A stretch of DNA of 64,000 nt, taken from contig NZ_JOEV01000032.1 of NCBI RefSeq assembly GCF_000721105.1, positions 23,673 through 87,672 of the forward strand, in the 5' to 3' direction. The DNA is from Streptomyces cellulosae (GTDB lineage Bacteria; Actinomycetota; Actinomycetes; Streptomycetales; Streptomycetaceae). The notes beneath the pieces are model-generated. The model saw only the letters and a program-made list of their open reading frames with translations, made no database searches and was not told the origin of the DNA. Numbering within the stretch: the first letter of the stretch is position 1; the number at the start of each line of letters is the position of its first letter. A program made the translations under genes and the position numbers. Shown here one piece after another: positions 8,560 to 16,730 of this stretch.

Positions 8560-9222
8560 TGCCATCCCCTGGGCAAGGGGCATGAACGCAAGCAGCACCG
8601 CCGCCACGACAGCGCCGCCGAGCGTCGCACCGGCGAGCACATCGTGCGGGTAATGAACCCCCACCAGTACACGCAGCAGCGCAGCAGCCCCGGCCAGCGG
8701 CAGCGTGATCGCGGCGAGGCGGGGCCGCAGCAAGGCGAGACCGACGGCCACCCCGGCGGCCAGGGTGGCGTGGTTGCTCGGGAACGACCAGTCCCCCGCT
8801 CCGGGGCATTCCGCGACAGATTCGGCGCCTGCGCGTAACACACGGCAAGGACGCTCCTCGTCCACGACGAGCTTCACCGCTTCGCTCACCGCATAGGCCG
8901 CCACGGTGCCGAGACCGGTCAGGACGGATCCACCGATCCCTCGTGTGTCTTTGCGGCGGATTGCCGTCCACCACATCCAGACCAGCAACATTCCGAGGAT
9001 CACCAAAGTGCCCTCTGTGGCCCCTTCCAGGAGAGGGCCCAGCCACGACGGCGCATCCGCCACCGCACCGGTCAGCGACCGGTACGCGGAGGCCGAAGCT
9101 CCACCCGTGACCTCGACAGCACCAGCCTTGCCCAGCCCACCGGGGGACAGCCAAGTGACGACTCCTGCTCCCACGCCCAAGACGGCCAACGCGCCGAGCA
9201 GCCGACCGGCTCGGACTTTCAT
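8254..9222 (-). CDS. PAP2-family membrane phosphatase
   Basis: A predicted 322-residue integral membrane phosphatase of the PAP2/phosphatidic-acid phosphatase family. The three-part catalytic signature is present: KLVVDEERPC, then WSFPSNHATLAAG, then RVLVGVHYPHDVLAG. About six membrane helices span residues 1-230. The remaining ~90 residues are hydrophilic, overlap the 3' half of the response regulator antisense, and look like read-through after loss of an earlier stop. Start ATG 9222 is preferred, with GGAACGAG upstream; an ATG at 9240 is possible. Probably dephosphorylates a lipid phosphate or pyrophosphate. Confidence 0.85.
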   Translation of the reverse strand: MKVRAGRLLGALAVLGVGAGVVTWLSPGGLGKAGAVEVTGGASASAYRSLTGAVADAPSWLGPLLEGATEGTLVILGMLLVWMWWTAIRRKDTRGIGGSVLTGLGTVAAYAVSEAVKLVVDEERPCRVLRAGAESVAECPGAGDWSFPSNHATLAAGVAVGLALLRPRLAAITLPLAGAAALLRVLVGVHYPHDVLAGATLGGAVVAAVLLAFMPLAQGMASRLGRLRRNDPGFVGHDRGSGPVVDAQPRQDGTHVGFDRSLHHMEPPGDLPVGQAASEEGQYLPFPGGEGGDPVAGGGSPTGQGARARRGEVRDDPGRDFR

Positions 9223-9411
9223 TCGTGGTTCTCGTTCCATGAGGCCCGAACGTAGAAGGGGGAGCAGCCGGAAACCCGAGCCGAACGGCAACACCGGACC
9301 TTGACGATCGTCAGGGTTGACAGCTACGGGCACCCTCGTTCCGCGTCACACGGACATCCTGACCTTCAACAAACCTTCGTCTTCTGAAGATCACTCTGCG
9401 GGCCGCCAGGA

Positions 9412-9612
9412 CACCACCACCCGGGCGGCCGACTCGTCCTCCACGTCTTCGCCGCCCTCGCGGAGTTCATCCGCGAACTCATCGTCATCGGCACCAAGGA
9501 GGGGCTGGCCGCGGCCCGCGTTCGCGGTCGGATCGGCAGACGCCCAAGCGTCGCCACCGAGGAAGTGGTCCGTGCGGCCCGCGACCTGCCTATTGGTCAC
9601 GGCCCTGATTGA
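9412..9612 (+). pseudogene. Serine resolvase/invertase remnant
   Basis: The frame ending at TGA 9610-9612 reads GGRLVLHVFAALAEFIREL, then IGTKEGLAAARVRGRIGRRP, then a start of the DNA-binding hinge TEEVVRAARDL. This is the helix-E/hinge segment of Tn3-type serine recombinases. The catalytic serine domain and the final helix-turn-helix are missing, so it cannot be active. It fits the Tn3 transposase tail at 6048. Confidence 0.75.
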
Positions 9613-9631
9613 TGCTGGAGGCCGAGGTGTC

Positions 9632-10222
9632 TCAGTCTCTCCAGTTCGCGTAATCGCCCATCTCTACGTCGTCGCACAGGGTCTCCCAGAACCCGTTGTG
9701 GGCGAGTGCGGTGTCATCAAGGGTGGTGACGAGCTCGCGCAGCTCGTCCGCCGCCACCTGGAATCTCTCCTCCTCACCTTCCTCGTGGAACGGGAAGCGG
9801 GCGATCGTGGCCGCGACGCACTCGTGGAAGATCCCAAGGTCTCTGTTCACGTGATTGGCGGTTGCGGACTCGGGCGTGGGGACGTGCACCACGCGACGCG
9901 ACGCCACGTCGATGCCGAGGCGTCCGAACAGGCCGCTGGTCCCGAAGACGACCAACCCGCTCTCACCGATCCCGTCCAGGAGCGCCGCATCGCTCAGCGG
10001 TTGGTACTCGTAACCGATCACCCCTGCCGGGATGCCCATCTGTCGCAGATCGCCGGCGATCTCGTCGGGTATGTCTGCTGAGCAGCCGATGCACACGAGG
10101 GCGTACTGGGGCGACGGCAATGGCGGCAGATCCCGAATCACGCGGACATCATCCTCGCACTCCGGCCGATGCGGGAAGCCACGAGCTTGGTCTGTCGCCG
10201 CCAACCGGCAAGCTGACAGCAC
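9632..10222 (-). CDS. SUKH-4-like immunity-type protein
   Basis: A 196-residue protein whose C-terminal half resembles the SUKH-4 group of polymorphic-toxin immunity proteins: VVFGTSGLFGRLGIDVAS, NRDLGIFHECVAATIARFPF and a terminal DDTALAHNGFWETLCDDVEMGDY. Cytoplasmic. The only in-frame start is GTG 10222, but protein-like sequence continues upstream in frame for about 30 residues without a start codon, so the native N-terminus may have been lost. No toxin gene is visible nearby, leaving it an orphan. Confidence 0.6.
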   Translation of the reverse strand: MLSACRLAATDQARGFPHRPECEDDVRVIRDLPPLPSPQYALVCIGCSADIPDEIAGDLRQMGIPAGVIGYEYQPLSDAALLDGIGESGLVVFGTSGLFGRLGIDVASRRVVHVPTPESATANHVNRDLGIFHECVAATIARFPFHEEGEEERFQVAADELRELVTTLDDTALAHNGFWETLCDDVEMGDYANWRD

Positions 10223-10315
10223 GTATTCACGTTCAGTAGCAGGGTTCGTTCGGAGTCCACGTAACGCGTCGCGGTTGTCGCGTGGAGCACGCTGCTGTTG
10301 CCAGCGGTGAGACCG

Positions 10316-11389
10316 TCAGGCGGTGTGCTGGTACGCCGGGTAGGTGATGTACCCGGCGTCGCCGCCCTGGTAGAAGGTGTTCTCGTCGGCGGGCGCGACA
10401 GGCAGGCCTGAGCGCAGGCGTTCGACCAGGTCGGGGTTGGCGAGGAAGCCGCGGCCGAAGGCGATCAGGTCGGCGCCCAGGCCCAGCCAGTGGTTCGCCT
10501 CCGCCGGCCCGGTCTGCTTCAGGCCGCCGGGTATGGTCGGGTTGACGATGAGGGTGCCCGGCCAGGTTTTGCGCAGTTGGAGGAGAAGTTCCTCGTCGGT
10601 GGTGGCCTCCAGGTGCACATAGGCGAGGTCGAGGCGGGCCAGCTCCGTCAGCAGAGCGGTGTTCAGTTCGGCCGCGTCGTCCTCGGTCACACCCCAGATA
10701 CCGCCGCCGGGCGACAGGCGGATGCCGGTACGGGCGGCGCCCACGGCCTCGACGGTGGCGGCGGCTGCCTCGACGGCGAAACGGATCCGGTTGGTGATCG
10801 AGCCGCCGTAGCGGTCGTCGCGCAGGTTGGCGTTGGATGACAGGAACTGGGAGATCAGGTAGCCGTTGGCGCCGTGCAGTTCGACCCCGTCGAAGCCCGC
10901 GTCGACTGCGCGGCGGGCGGCATGTGCGTAGGAGTGGACGTGCTCGGGGACCTCGTCGGTCTCCAGCGCCCGCGGCATGGGTATCGGCTGCGGACCGCTC
11001 GGGGTGAACACGCTGCCCTCGGCGGGCACGGCCGACGGACCGACTGGTTGGAGGCCGGTGGTCTCGTGGTGCGAGACCCGGCCGCCGTGCATGATCTGGG
11101 CGAAGATACGCCCGCCACCGGCGTGGACCGCGTCGGTCACCTGCCGCCAGGAATCCGTCTGCTCGTCGGTATGCAGGCCGGGCGTGCCCGGATTGGACTG
11201 CCCGACCCGGCTGGGCTGGACGCCCTCCGTGATGATCAGGCCGGCCGTGGCGCGCTGCGCATAATAGGTGGCCATTGAGGGGGTGGCCAGACCGCCGGCG
11301 GCGGCACGGACGCGGCTCATGGGGGCCATGACGGTCCGGTTGGGCAGCGTGAACCCGCCGAGGCGGTAACTGCTGAACAAGGACGGCAT
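10316..11389 (-). CDS. Old yellow enzyme-family alkene reductase (NADH:flavin oxidoreductase)
   Basis: A 357-residue FMN-dependent ene-reductase of the NemA/XenB type. Features include LPNRTVMAPMSRVRA at the N-terminus, AQIMHGGRVSH, the substrate-binding pair region FDGVELHGANGYLISQFL, RYGGSITNRIRF, and phosphate-binding ADLIAFGRGFLANPDL. It reduces activated C=C bonds or nitro groups with NAD(P)H. ATG 11389 has GAGGAGA upstream; an earlier ATG at 11410 lacks a site. It is divergent from the MerR gene at 11543 and its promoter contains a MerR-type palindrome, so electrophile-induced control is expected. Confidence 0.93.
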   Translation of the reverse strand: MPSLFSSYRLGGFTLPNRTVMAPMSRVRAAAGGLATPSMATYYAQRATAGLIITEGVQPSRVGQSNPGTPGLHTDEQTDSWRQVTDAVHAGGGRIFAQIMHGGRVSHHETTGLQPVGPSAVPAEGSVFTPSGPQPIPMPRALETDEVPEHVHSYAHAARRAVDAGFDGVELHGANGYLISQFLSSNANLRDDRYGGSITNRIRFAVEAAAATVEAVGAARTGIRLSPGGGIWGVTEDDAAELNTALLTELARLDLAYVHLEATTDEELLLQLRKTWPGTLIVNPTIPGGLKQTGPAEANHWLGLGADLIAFGRGFLANPDLVERLRSGLPVAPADENTFYQGGDAGYITYPAYQHTA

Positions 11390-11449
11390 GTCGGTTCTCC
11401 TCGCGTACACATGTGCTCCGGTTGCCGAAGCGCATGGGTACGCTAAAAC

Positions 11450-11465
11450 CTGACACCAGTGTCAG
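11450..11465 (-). promoter_or_regulatory. MerR-type operator/promoter of the ene-reductase gene
   Basis: CTGACAC-CA-GTGTCAG is a 7-bp-arm palindrome between the divergent starts. On the minus strand it is bracketed by TTGCCT upstream and TTAGCG/TAGCGT downstream with a 19-20 bp spacer, the elongated -35/-10 spacing characteristic of promoters twisted into activity by MerR-family proteins. The promoter points to the ene-reductase. Confidence 0.7.
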
Positions 11466-11542
11466 AGGCAAGCGGATCACACCGCGGATCCGTGCGGGGC
11501 ACACCACAGGACCCGCGGTGCTGACCATTGCGGGAGGCAGTC

Positions 11543-11935
11543 ATGCGGATCGGGGAACTCGCGGCACGCGCCGCAGTGAGTGTGCGGTCATTGCGCTACT
11601 ACGAGCAGCAGGGACTGCTCACCAGCGTCCGCACGCCGAGCGGACAACGGCAGTACACGGAACACGATGTGGACCGGGTTCGCTTCATCCAAGGTCTGTA
11701 CGCGGCCAACCTTTCCAGCACCACCATCGCCGAACTCATGCCGTGCCGCGACGCCCCGAGCATGCACAACTCCGACGCCACGTTGGAGCGGATGGCCCGC
11801 GAACGCGAGCGGATCACGGCGCAGATCGACGATCTCCTGCGGGCCCGGGACACCCTCGACAGGATGGTGGCCGTGGCCCGGTCCCACCGCGAGTCCCTGC
11901 TGGACCAGTCCCAGTCGCGGACGAATCAGCGGTGA
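11543..11935 (+). CDS. MerR-family transcriptional regulator
   Basis: A 130-residue MerR protein. The winged helix-turn-helix is residues 1-70 (MRIGELAARAAVSVRSLRYY, then GQRQYTEHDVDRVRFI), followed by a long coiled-coil dimerisation helix (LERMARERERITAQIDDLLR). No metal-binding cysteine cluster is seen in the short C-terminal tail; one Cys occurs in LMPCRDAP. GGGAGG at 11532-11537 fixes ATG 11543. It most likely controls the divergent ene-reductase through the palindrome at 11450. Confidence 0.92.
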   Translation: MRIGELAARAAVSVRSLRYYEQQGLLTSVRTPSGQRQYTEHDVDRVRFIQGLYAANLSSTTIAELMPCRDAPSMHNSDATLERMARERERITAQIDDLLRARDTLDRMVAVARSHRESLLDQSQSRTNQR

Positions 11936-12140
11936 CCCAGAACTCCACGCCGCCAGGAGTGGTCCACTCCCTGACCCAGACGACATAGTCACCCTGCCGT
12001 TCCAGCAGCACACTGCGGCCGGGGAAGTCCCTTCGGAAGCGTCCTGTGATGAGAACCAGCAGAGCTGTCCGCACCTCGCCCTGCACCCATTGGGCGCGTT
12101 GCTCACCGCTGGGCCCCGCGTCCGGGATCAGTCCGGGCAC
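11936..12140 (-). pseudogene. Possible broken small hypothetical gene
   Basis: Read leftwards, the frame from GTG 12140 gives a protein-like stretch (GEQRAQWVQGEVRTALLVLI, FPGRSVLLERQGDYVVWV, EWTTPGGVEFWVTADS) and then runs on as a shadow opposite the MerR gene until 11814. No start signal is visible and the natural end is missing. Just upstream, 12156-12316, two other frames show short protein-like pieces (MIAATAEQMQSLGIALITAV; ETRARAKALGSRLCTDGAEA), suggesting one decayed gene in several frames. Family not recognised. Confidence 0.35.
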
Positions 12141-12312
12141 ACGGGTCGGCGTCGTTCACCGCGACTCGCCGACCAACCCCTGCGCGGCCGCCTCCGCTCC
12201 GTCGGTGCAGAGCCGGCTTCCCAGGGCCTTCGCGCGCGCTCGGGTCTCGGTGGGGACACAGCAGTGATGAGCGCGATGCCCAGAGATTGCATCTGTTCGG
12301 CAGTTGCTGCGA

Positions 12313-13230
12313 TCACTTGCGAAGTCGAGAACGGTACTCGCCCGGGGCCATGCCTCGGGCACGTCGGAAGGCCCGGCTGAAAGCGTGCGGAGAGCCGTAT
12401 CCGACCGCACCGGATATCGACTCGACCGGCTCATCGGTATCGCGGAGCCGGACTGACGCCAGGTCCATGCGCCACTGCTCCACGTACGCGCCCGGCGTCT
12501 GTCCGAGGGCGGACCGGAAGTGCCTGGACAGCGTCGCCCGGGAGACGCTCGTCGCGGCGGCCAGGGTCTGCGTGGTCCAGGGGTGTTCCGGTCGGGCGTG
12601 GACACATGCCAGGGCGTCGCGCACGACCGGATCACGCATCGCGCCCAGCCATGAGCTGGACTGCTCCTCCGGGTGGCGGGCCAGCCAGGCGCGTACGAAC
12701 TGGACGAGCAGAAGGTCGACGATGCTGTTGACGGCGGCGGTGGCGCCGATCTGCGGCTGTGCGAGCTCCGCCGTGAGAAGTTCGACGGTCCTTCTGAGCT
12801 GTGCGTTCTCCCAGGCTGCGACGTGCATCGGGCGGGCAAGGGAGGTGAGCACCGGTGTGCTGACCTCCGGGTCCTGCTCATAGTGCAGAGTGATCACTTC
12901 CGTCTGCGCCGGTGCCGAACCGAGTTGGAGGGCGTTTCCATCGGCAATGGCCTGAATCGCCGCCTTCTGGTCGCAGGTTCCCATCGTCACGCTGGAGCCG
13001 CTGGCTATACCGTGTGCGGTGCCCGGCGACAACAGGACGGCGTCTCCGGCCTGTACCTTCAGGGGTTTCTCGCCTGTGACGTGGAGCCACATCGTGCCGC
13101 GGGACACCACGTGCAGTGCCGCTCCTGGATAGGAGTCCAGCCACTGGCCCCAGGTTCCTCCGGCCTTGAGCATGACCCCGAGCGCCCCACGGGCACCCGA
13201 AACACGCAAGACCTCCGCCAGCACGTCCAT
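12313..13230 (-). CDS. AraC-family regulator with N-terminal cupin domain
   Basis: A 305-residue regulator. Residues 1-170 form the cupin-type ligand domain (HVVSRGTMWLHVTGEKPLKV, DAVLLSPGTAHGIAS); the C-terminal 100 residues hold both AraC helix-turn-helices (AAATSVSRATLSRHFRSALG and ISGAVGYGSPHAFSRAFRRA). ATG 13230 (MDVLAEVLRVSG) matches the usual family start. However, an in-frame ATG at 13305 overlaps the stop of the upstream oxidoreductase as ATGA and would add 25 residues, so coupling from there is possible. It is the second gene of a leftward operon with the MDR oxidoreductase at 13302-14210. Confidence 0.9.
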   Translation of the reverse strand: MDVLAEVLRVSGARGALGVMLKAGGTWGQWLDSYPGAALHVVSRGTMWLHVTGEKPLKVQAGDAVLLSPGTAHGIASGSSVTMGTCDQKAAIQAIADGNALQLGSAPAQTEVITLHYEQDPEVSTPVLTSLARPMHVAAWENAQLRRTVELLTAELAQPQIGATAAVNSIVDLLLVQFVRAWLARHPEEQSSSWLGAMRDPVVRDALACVHARPEHPWTTQTLAAATSVSRATLSRHFRSALGQTPGAYVEQWRMDLASVRLRDTDEPVESISGAVGYGSPHAFSRAFRRARGMAPGEYRSRLRK

Positions 13231-13301
13231 GGGCCCATTCTCGTCCATCGCCGCGAACCGACCACCGGCGGGCGACGGCGCATGTGTTCTCGTCGAGGGC
13301 T

Positions 13302-14210
13302 TCATTCCACGTCAAGAACGATCTTTCCGTGCACCGTCCGGGCGAACAGCGCCCGGACGGCGTCGTCCACGTCCTTCCAGACGCCTCGCAGTCCGACCGG
13401 TACCGCAAGTCTTCCGGCGGCTACGAGGTCCAGCAGATCCGTCAGCTCCTCGCTGGGCGGCGTCGTGTCGCCGTAGGTGGCGATGATGCGGGGTTCGCCG
13501 AAGCCGAACAAGGCCCCTGAGGGGAACGTGGTGTCCTGGCCCGAGGTGATACCGACCAGGTGGATGGTGCCGCCCTCGGCGAGGGAACTCCACGCTCGGG
13601 CTGTCAGCGGCCCGCCGACCGTGTCCAGGACGAGATCGAACCGGTCCTCGGTCTCGGCCAGGTCGGTCAGGACATCGTCGGCCCCGAGTTCGCGAAGTCC
13701 GGCGGCCCGGTCCGGCGAACCGACGAGTGCCGTCACCCGGGCGCCCGCCAGCACCGCCAGCTGGACGGCGAAGTGCCCCACGCCCCCGCTGGCGCCGGTG
13801 ACCAGGACGTTGCGCGCCAGCAGGGAACGCTTGCGCAGCACCCGGAGTGCGGTGACCCCGGCGACCCCCAGTGCGGCGGCAGCGGCCAGGTCCACGCCCT
13901 CGGGGACGGTGCCGAGCCAGGCAGGGCCGACCGCTACCCGCTCCGCCCAGGCGTAGGGAGCCATTCCCAGTGCGACGCGCGCACCTTCAGGCGGTCCCGA
14001 GCCGTCGGATGCGGCGCGCACCACGACGCCGGCCGCGTCGTGACCGTGCACAGCGCCGGCCGGCCACTCGTGCGCGTACTTCAGCTCGCCAAAATTGAGA
14101 CCGATGTGCCGTATTTCCACCAACGCCTCGCCAGTGGATGGCACGGGCTCGTCGACATCGGCGAACCGAATGGGTCCGGCCTCGCTGTGATCGACCACAA
14201 GGGCGCGCAT
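13302..14210 (-). CDS. Zinc-independent MDR-superfamily NADP-dependent oxidoreductase
   Basis: A 302-residue medium-chain dehydrogenase of the quinone-oxidoreductase type. The GroES-like fold occupies residues 1-110 (FADVDEPVPSTGEALVEIRH, LNFGELKYAHEWP) and the nucleotide motif NVLVTGASGGVGHFAVQLA is near residue 145. No catalytic zinc ligands are visible. ATG 14210 follows GAAGGAAG; an upstream in-frame start lacks one. Its stop overlaps a possible start of the AraC gene, so regulator and enzyme are co-transcribed. Confidence 0.9.
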   Translation of the reverse strand: MRALVVDHSEAGPIRFADVDEPVPSTGEALVEIRHIGLNFGELKYAHEWPAGAVHGHDAAGVVVRAASDGSGPPEGARVALGMAPYAWAERVAVGPAWLGTVPEGVDLAAAAALGVAGVTALRVLRKRSLLARNVLVTGASGGVGHFAVQLAVLAGARVTALVGSPDRAAGLRELGADDVLTDLAETEDRFDLVLDTVGGPLTARAWSSLAEGGTIHLVGITSGQDTTFPSGALFGFGEPRIIATYGDTTPPSEELTDLLDLVAAGRLAVPVGLRGVWKDVDDAVRALFARTVHGKIVLDVE

Positions 14211-14384
14211 AGGGTGTGCTTCCTTCTCTCGTCGATGCGCCTGAACACTCGGCGCGTCAGCGGATCGAGTGCGCGAATGCCGCACTGCCGCCTTCCTGAA
14301 ACCCTACGCACGACCAGGACAGACGCCAGTGCCGTGAGAATCAATCAGTTGACGATCTGTGTCAGTGCGACTCGCGGTGCGTGC

Positions 14385-14735
14385 CTACTGCGCACCCAAT
14401 CCGCCGCACACATCGTGGGCCTGGCGCAGGGCGGCGGCCTCCAGCTGCTCCAGGGCGTCCGCAACGTCCCGGCCGTCCTCGGTGAGGTTCTCCTCGACGA
14501 AGCGGATGATGGCCCGGGCGATGCCCGGCACCGACGGCGGGCACAGGTCGTCGCACGGGTCGTCCTCAGCGCGCAGCGTGGTTGTGGGGAAGGAGCGTCC
14601 GAGTTCCTCCGGGAGCGAAGGAGTTCGTGCTCGCCCTCGTCGGCGCTTGGCACGCGGTGAACGGGGTGACGATGCGCTCAGCGACGTCTGTGAGCAGCTT
14701 GCGCAGCCGCGGCTCGACATTCGCGAACATGCCAG
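14385..14735 (-). pseudogene. Possible frameshifted hypothetical gene
   Basis: The frame ending at 14385 carries a protein-like C-terminus (GIARAIIRFVEENLTEDGRD, then DALEQLEAAALRQAHDVCGG). Upstream, at about 14640-14735, a different frame contains AGMFANVEPRLRKLLTDVAE, giving the impression of one small cytoplasmic helical protein interrupted by a frameshift near 14620. Family not recognised. Confidence 0.35.
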
Positions 14736-14936
14736 CTGTTTCGGTGTCACCTTCCTGAAGCGAAGGGACGCAGCGGGAGGCGGTCATCATCGCGTCCGGG
14801 GACATCGGGGGAGCGGTGCAGCGGCGGGCGGCGAACGGGCCGGTGCTGGCCTTCGGGCGGGGCGGCGCCCGCCACGCCCGCGCCGCGAAGCGCTTACACG
14901 TCGTTTTCTTTTGCTTGATCATTCGTTGAGCCGTAC

Positions 14937-15200
14937 ATGACGGATCTGATGGAGCGGTTGGTGCCGGATGAGTTATGGATGTTGTCCCGGCGTGTGGTTG
15001 CGCCGACGGAGGTCATACGTCCGCAGGGCGGCGGCCGGCGGCGGACGGGTGACCGCGAATGCCTGGCGTCGATCATCTTCGTAGCCACCTCGGGGTGCAT
15101 CTGGCGGCAATTGCCCCCGGTGTTCGGCCCGGCCTGGCCCACGGTCTACCGACGTTTCGCCCGGTGGAGCCAGGACCGGGTCTGGGCCCGGCTGTACCAC
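14937..15200 (+). pseudogene. N-terminal fragment of an IS5-family transposase
   Basis: From ATG 14937 the protein reads MTDLMERLVPDELWMLSRRV, VAPTEVIRPQGGGRR, IIFVATSGCIWRQLPPVF and WPTVYRRFARWSQDRVWARL, the DUF4096 DNA-binding region of IS5-family transposases. Homology stops at about 15200; the DDE catalytic part is absent. The insertion abuts and has replaced the end of the DUF6192-like gene read from the other strand. Confidence 0.8.
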
Positions 15201-15411
15201 GCTCGATCGCCGCCCACCGCTCGTCCTCGTCCAGGACCGACGCGAGGATGCGGTGAACCGTGAACGACACGCCCTCCTTGCGCCTCGCCTTCGGCCACCG
15301 GTTGGCCGTGTAACGCCAGTCCTCCGCCGTCCGGCGTTCGACGCCGATGTCGTGCGCGAACATCTGCAACGACTCCGTGACGGTGAACAGGACCTCCGTG
15401 ACGTTCGGCAT
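15201..15411 (-). pseudogene. Fragment of DUF6192-family helix-turn-helix protein
   Basis: Read leftwards from about 15411 the frame gives TESLQMFAHDIGVERRTAED, WRYTANRWPKARRKEGVSFT and VHRILASVLDEDERWAAIE, the central helix-turn-helix part of DUF6192 proteins, which are about 300 residues in actinomycetes. The C-terminus is cut where the IS5 fragment begins, and the N-terminal segment expected upstream is not recognisable, so it is a remnant. Confidence 0.65.
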
Positions 15412-15633
15412 CGACTCCACCCTGCCCTTCCTCCGCGCCAAGCAAGCCGAAGCTGCACGCCTCGCCAAGAGGCCCTTCACCGACCTCGGCATCCCACGCC
15501 CCCGTTCAGAGGAGACGCAGTGATCCGCAAAGAACCCCGGCCCCCCTGCGAGGTACACAGACCTCGCGGGCGCCGCATCAGCCGGTCGTTCTCGACGGTG
15601 CCCAGCTGGTCGACCACGTCACCGTGGCTTCAA

Positions 15634-16449
15634 TCAGGACGTGAGCTGCCTGCATACCTCGGCAGCCAGCCCGTCAGCGACATCGAGCACGGTGGACAGT
15701 ACGTCCGGGGTCGTGCCCCGCATGGCGAACAGCTCGTGAGCCCGCGCTGCGAAGTCCGCTGGAGCAGCCGGGAGTTCTCCCGCAGCCCGAACCGCTCCCT
15801 TTTCGTTCAACACCCAGCAGCCCGCGTGAGCATGCAGACCGTGCACGAGAAGCCCAACCGCGCGGAAGAGGCAGCCGGCGACATAGAAGGCGTCACCGCG
15901 AGCCGCTCCCTTGCGGGCGCCGGCCAGGATGAACGGAGCCTCCCACTGCGCGTTCGCGATCAGCGCCTCGCGCAACGGCTCCGGATAACGGCGAGTCTCC
16001 TGCTGCAGGGCCTGCAGCTCACTGCCGGGATCAGCGAGAATTCGCCCAACGGCCACCTCGCCGACATACGCGTGGGAGTACACCCCAAGCGGGTGACCGG
16101 CCTGAACGCCCACCTCGAAACGCCCAGCCCGGCACTCTTCCCAGATCCGGTGCACGCGGTTCAGATCGCGGTAGATCCAGTCGACACGGCAGCCGTCAAC
16201 GGTCAGCCATGCCCCACCGTCCACCCACGGCCCCCAGCCGCCCGGCTCCGTCACTTCAACCTGCACACCAGTCAGCTCAGACGCAAGGAGACGCAAGGCA
16301 GCAGTATCCAGCGACGGCCGGTAGTACAAGCCGAGATCAAAATCAGAGTCGGGATGATGCGTTCGTCTCGCTCGGCTCCCGCCCAGACACACGCCGACCA
16401 CTCCGCCGACGTCGGTCAACCGATCCGCAATCTCCATCAAGCGATCCAC
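15634..16449 (-). CDS. Nucleotidyltransferase-domain protein
   Basis: A 271-residue protein with the NTP_transf_2 signature GVCLGGSRARRTHHPDSDFD followed by LGLYYRPSL, and a third acidic residue in CRVDWIYRDLNRV; the GG(S)x9-13DxD motif is complete. The C-terminal half is helical (QWEAPFILAGARKGAARGDA) as in DUF4037-type proteins. It probably transfers a nucleotide to a small molecule or macromolecule; the acceptor is unknown. GTG 16449 (VDRLMEIADRL) is preferred to ATG 16437 because homologues usually begin this way. Single gene. Confidence 0.85.
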   Translation of the reverse strand: MDRLMEIADRLTDVGGVVGVCLGGSRARRTHHPDSDFDLGLYYRPSLDTAALRLLASELTGVQVEVTEPGGWGPWVDGGAWLTVDGCRVDWIYRDLNRVHRIWEECRAGRFEVGVQAGHPLGVYSHAYVGEVAVGRILADPGSELQALQQETRRYPEPLREALIANAQWEAPFILAGARKGAARGDAFYVAGCLFRAVGLLVHGLHAHAGCWVLNEKGAVRAAGELPAAPADFAARAHELFAMRGTTPDVLSTVLDVADGLAAEVCRQLTS

Positions 16450-16730
16450 AGCCCAGAGTCTGCAGAACCAGATCACTCACTGCGACCGCTTTTCTCAGCA
16501 CCCTCAGCCCTCAGGCCCACACCTCCGAGTGAAGTGCGCCCGGCTCTCGTTCCACCAGGTTCGGCACTCGTGGACATCGCAAGTGACCTTTCCGTGCTTG
16601 TGCTTGTGCTCGTGGGCCCCTTGTCAGGTCAAGGGGGGCCACCGTCTTCCAACGGGTGCGCGGCGACGGACGCACCTCGCCACCTGCCTACCGGCGTCAA
16701 CTCGGCCCGGAGCGACACGCCGGACAGGGC

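Noticed and set aside
12313..13305. Using ATG 13305 as the AraC start because of the ATGA overlap
   Set aside because: Family members begin at MDVLAEVLRVSG (13230) and the added 25 residues are low-complexity; the alternative is kept as a note.
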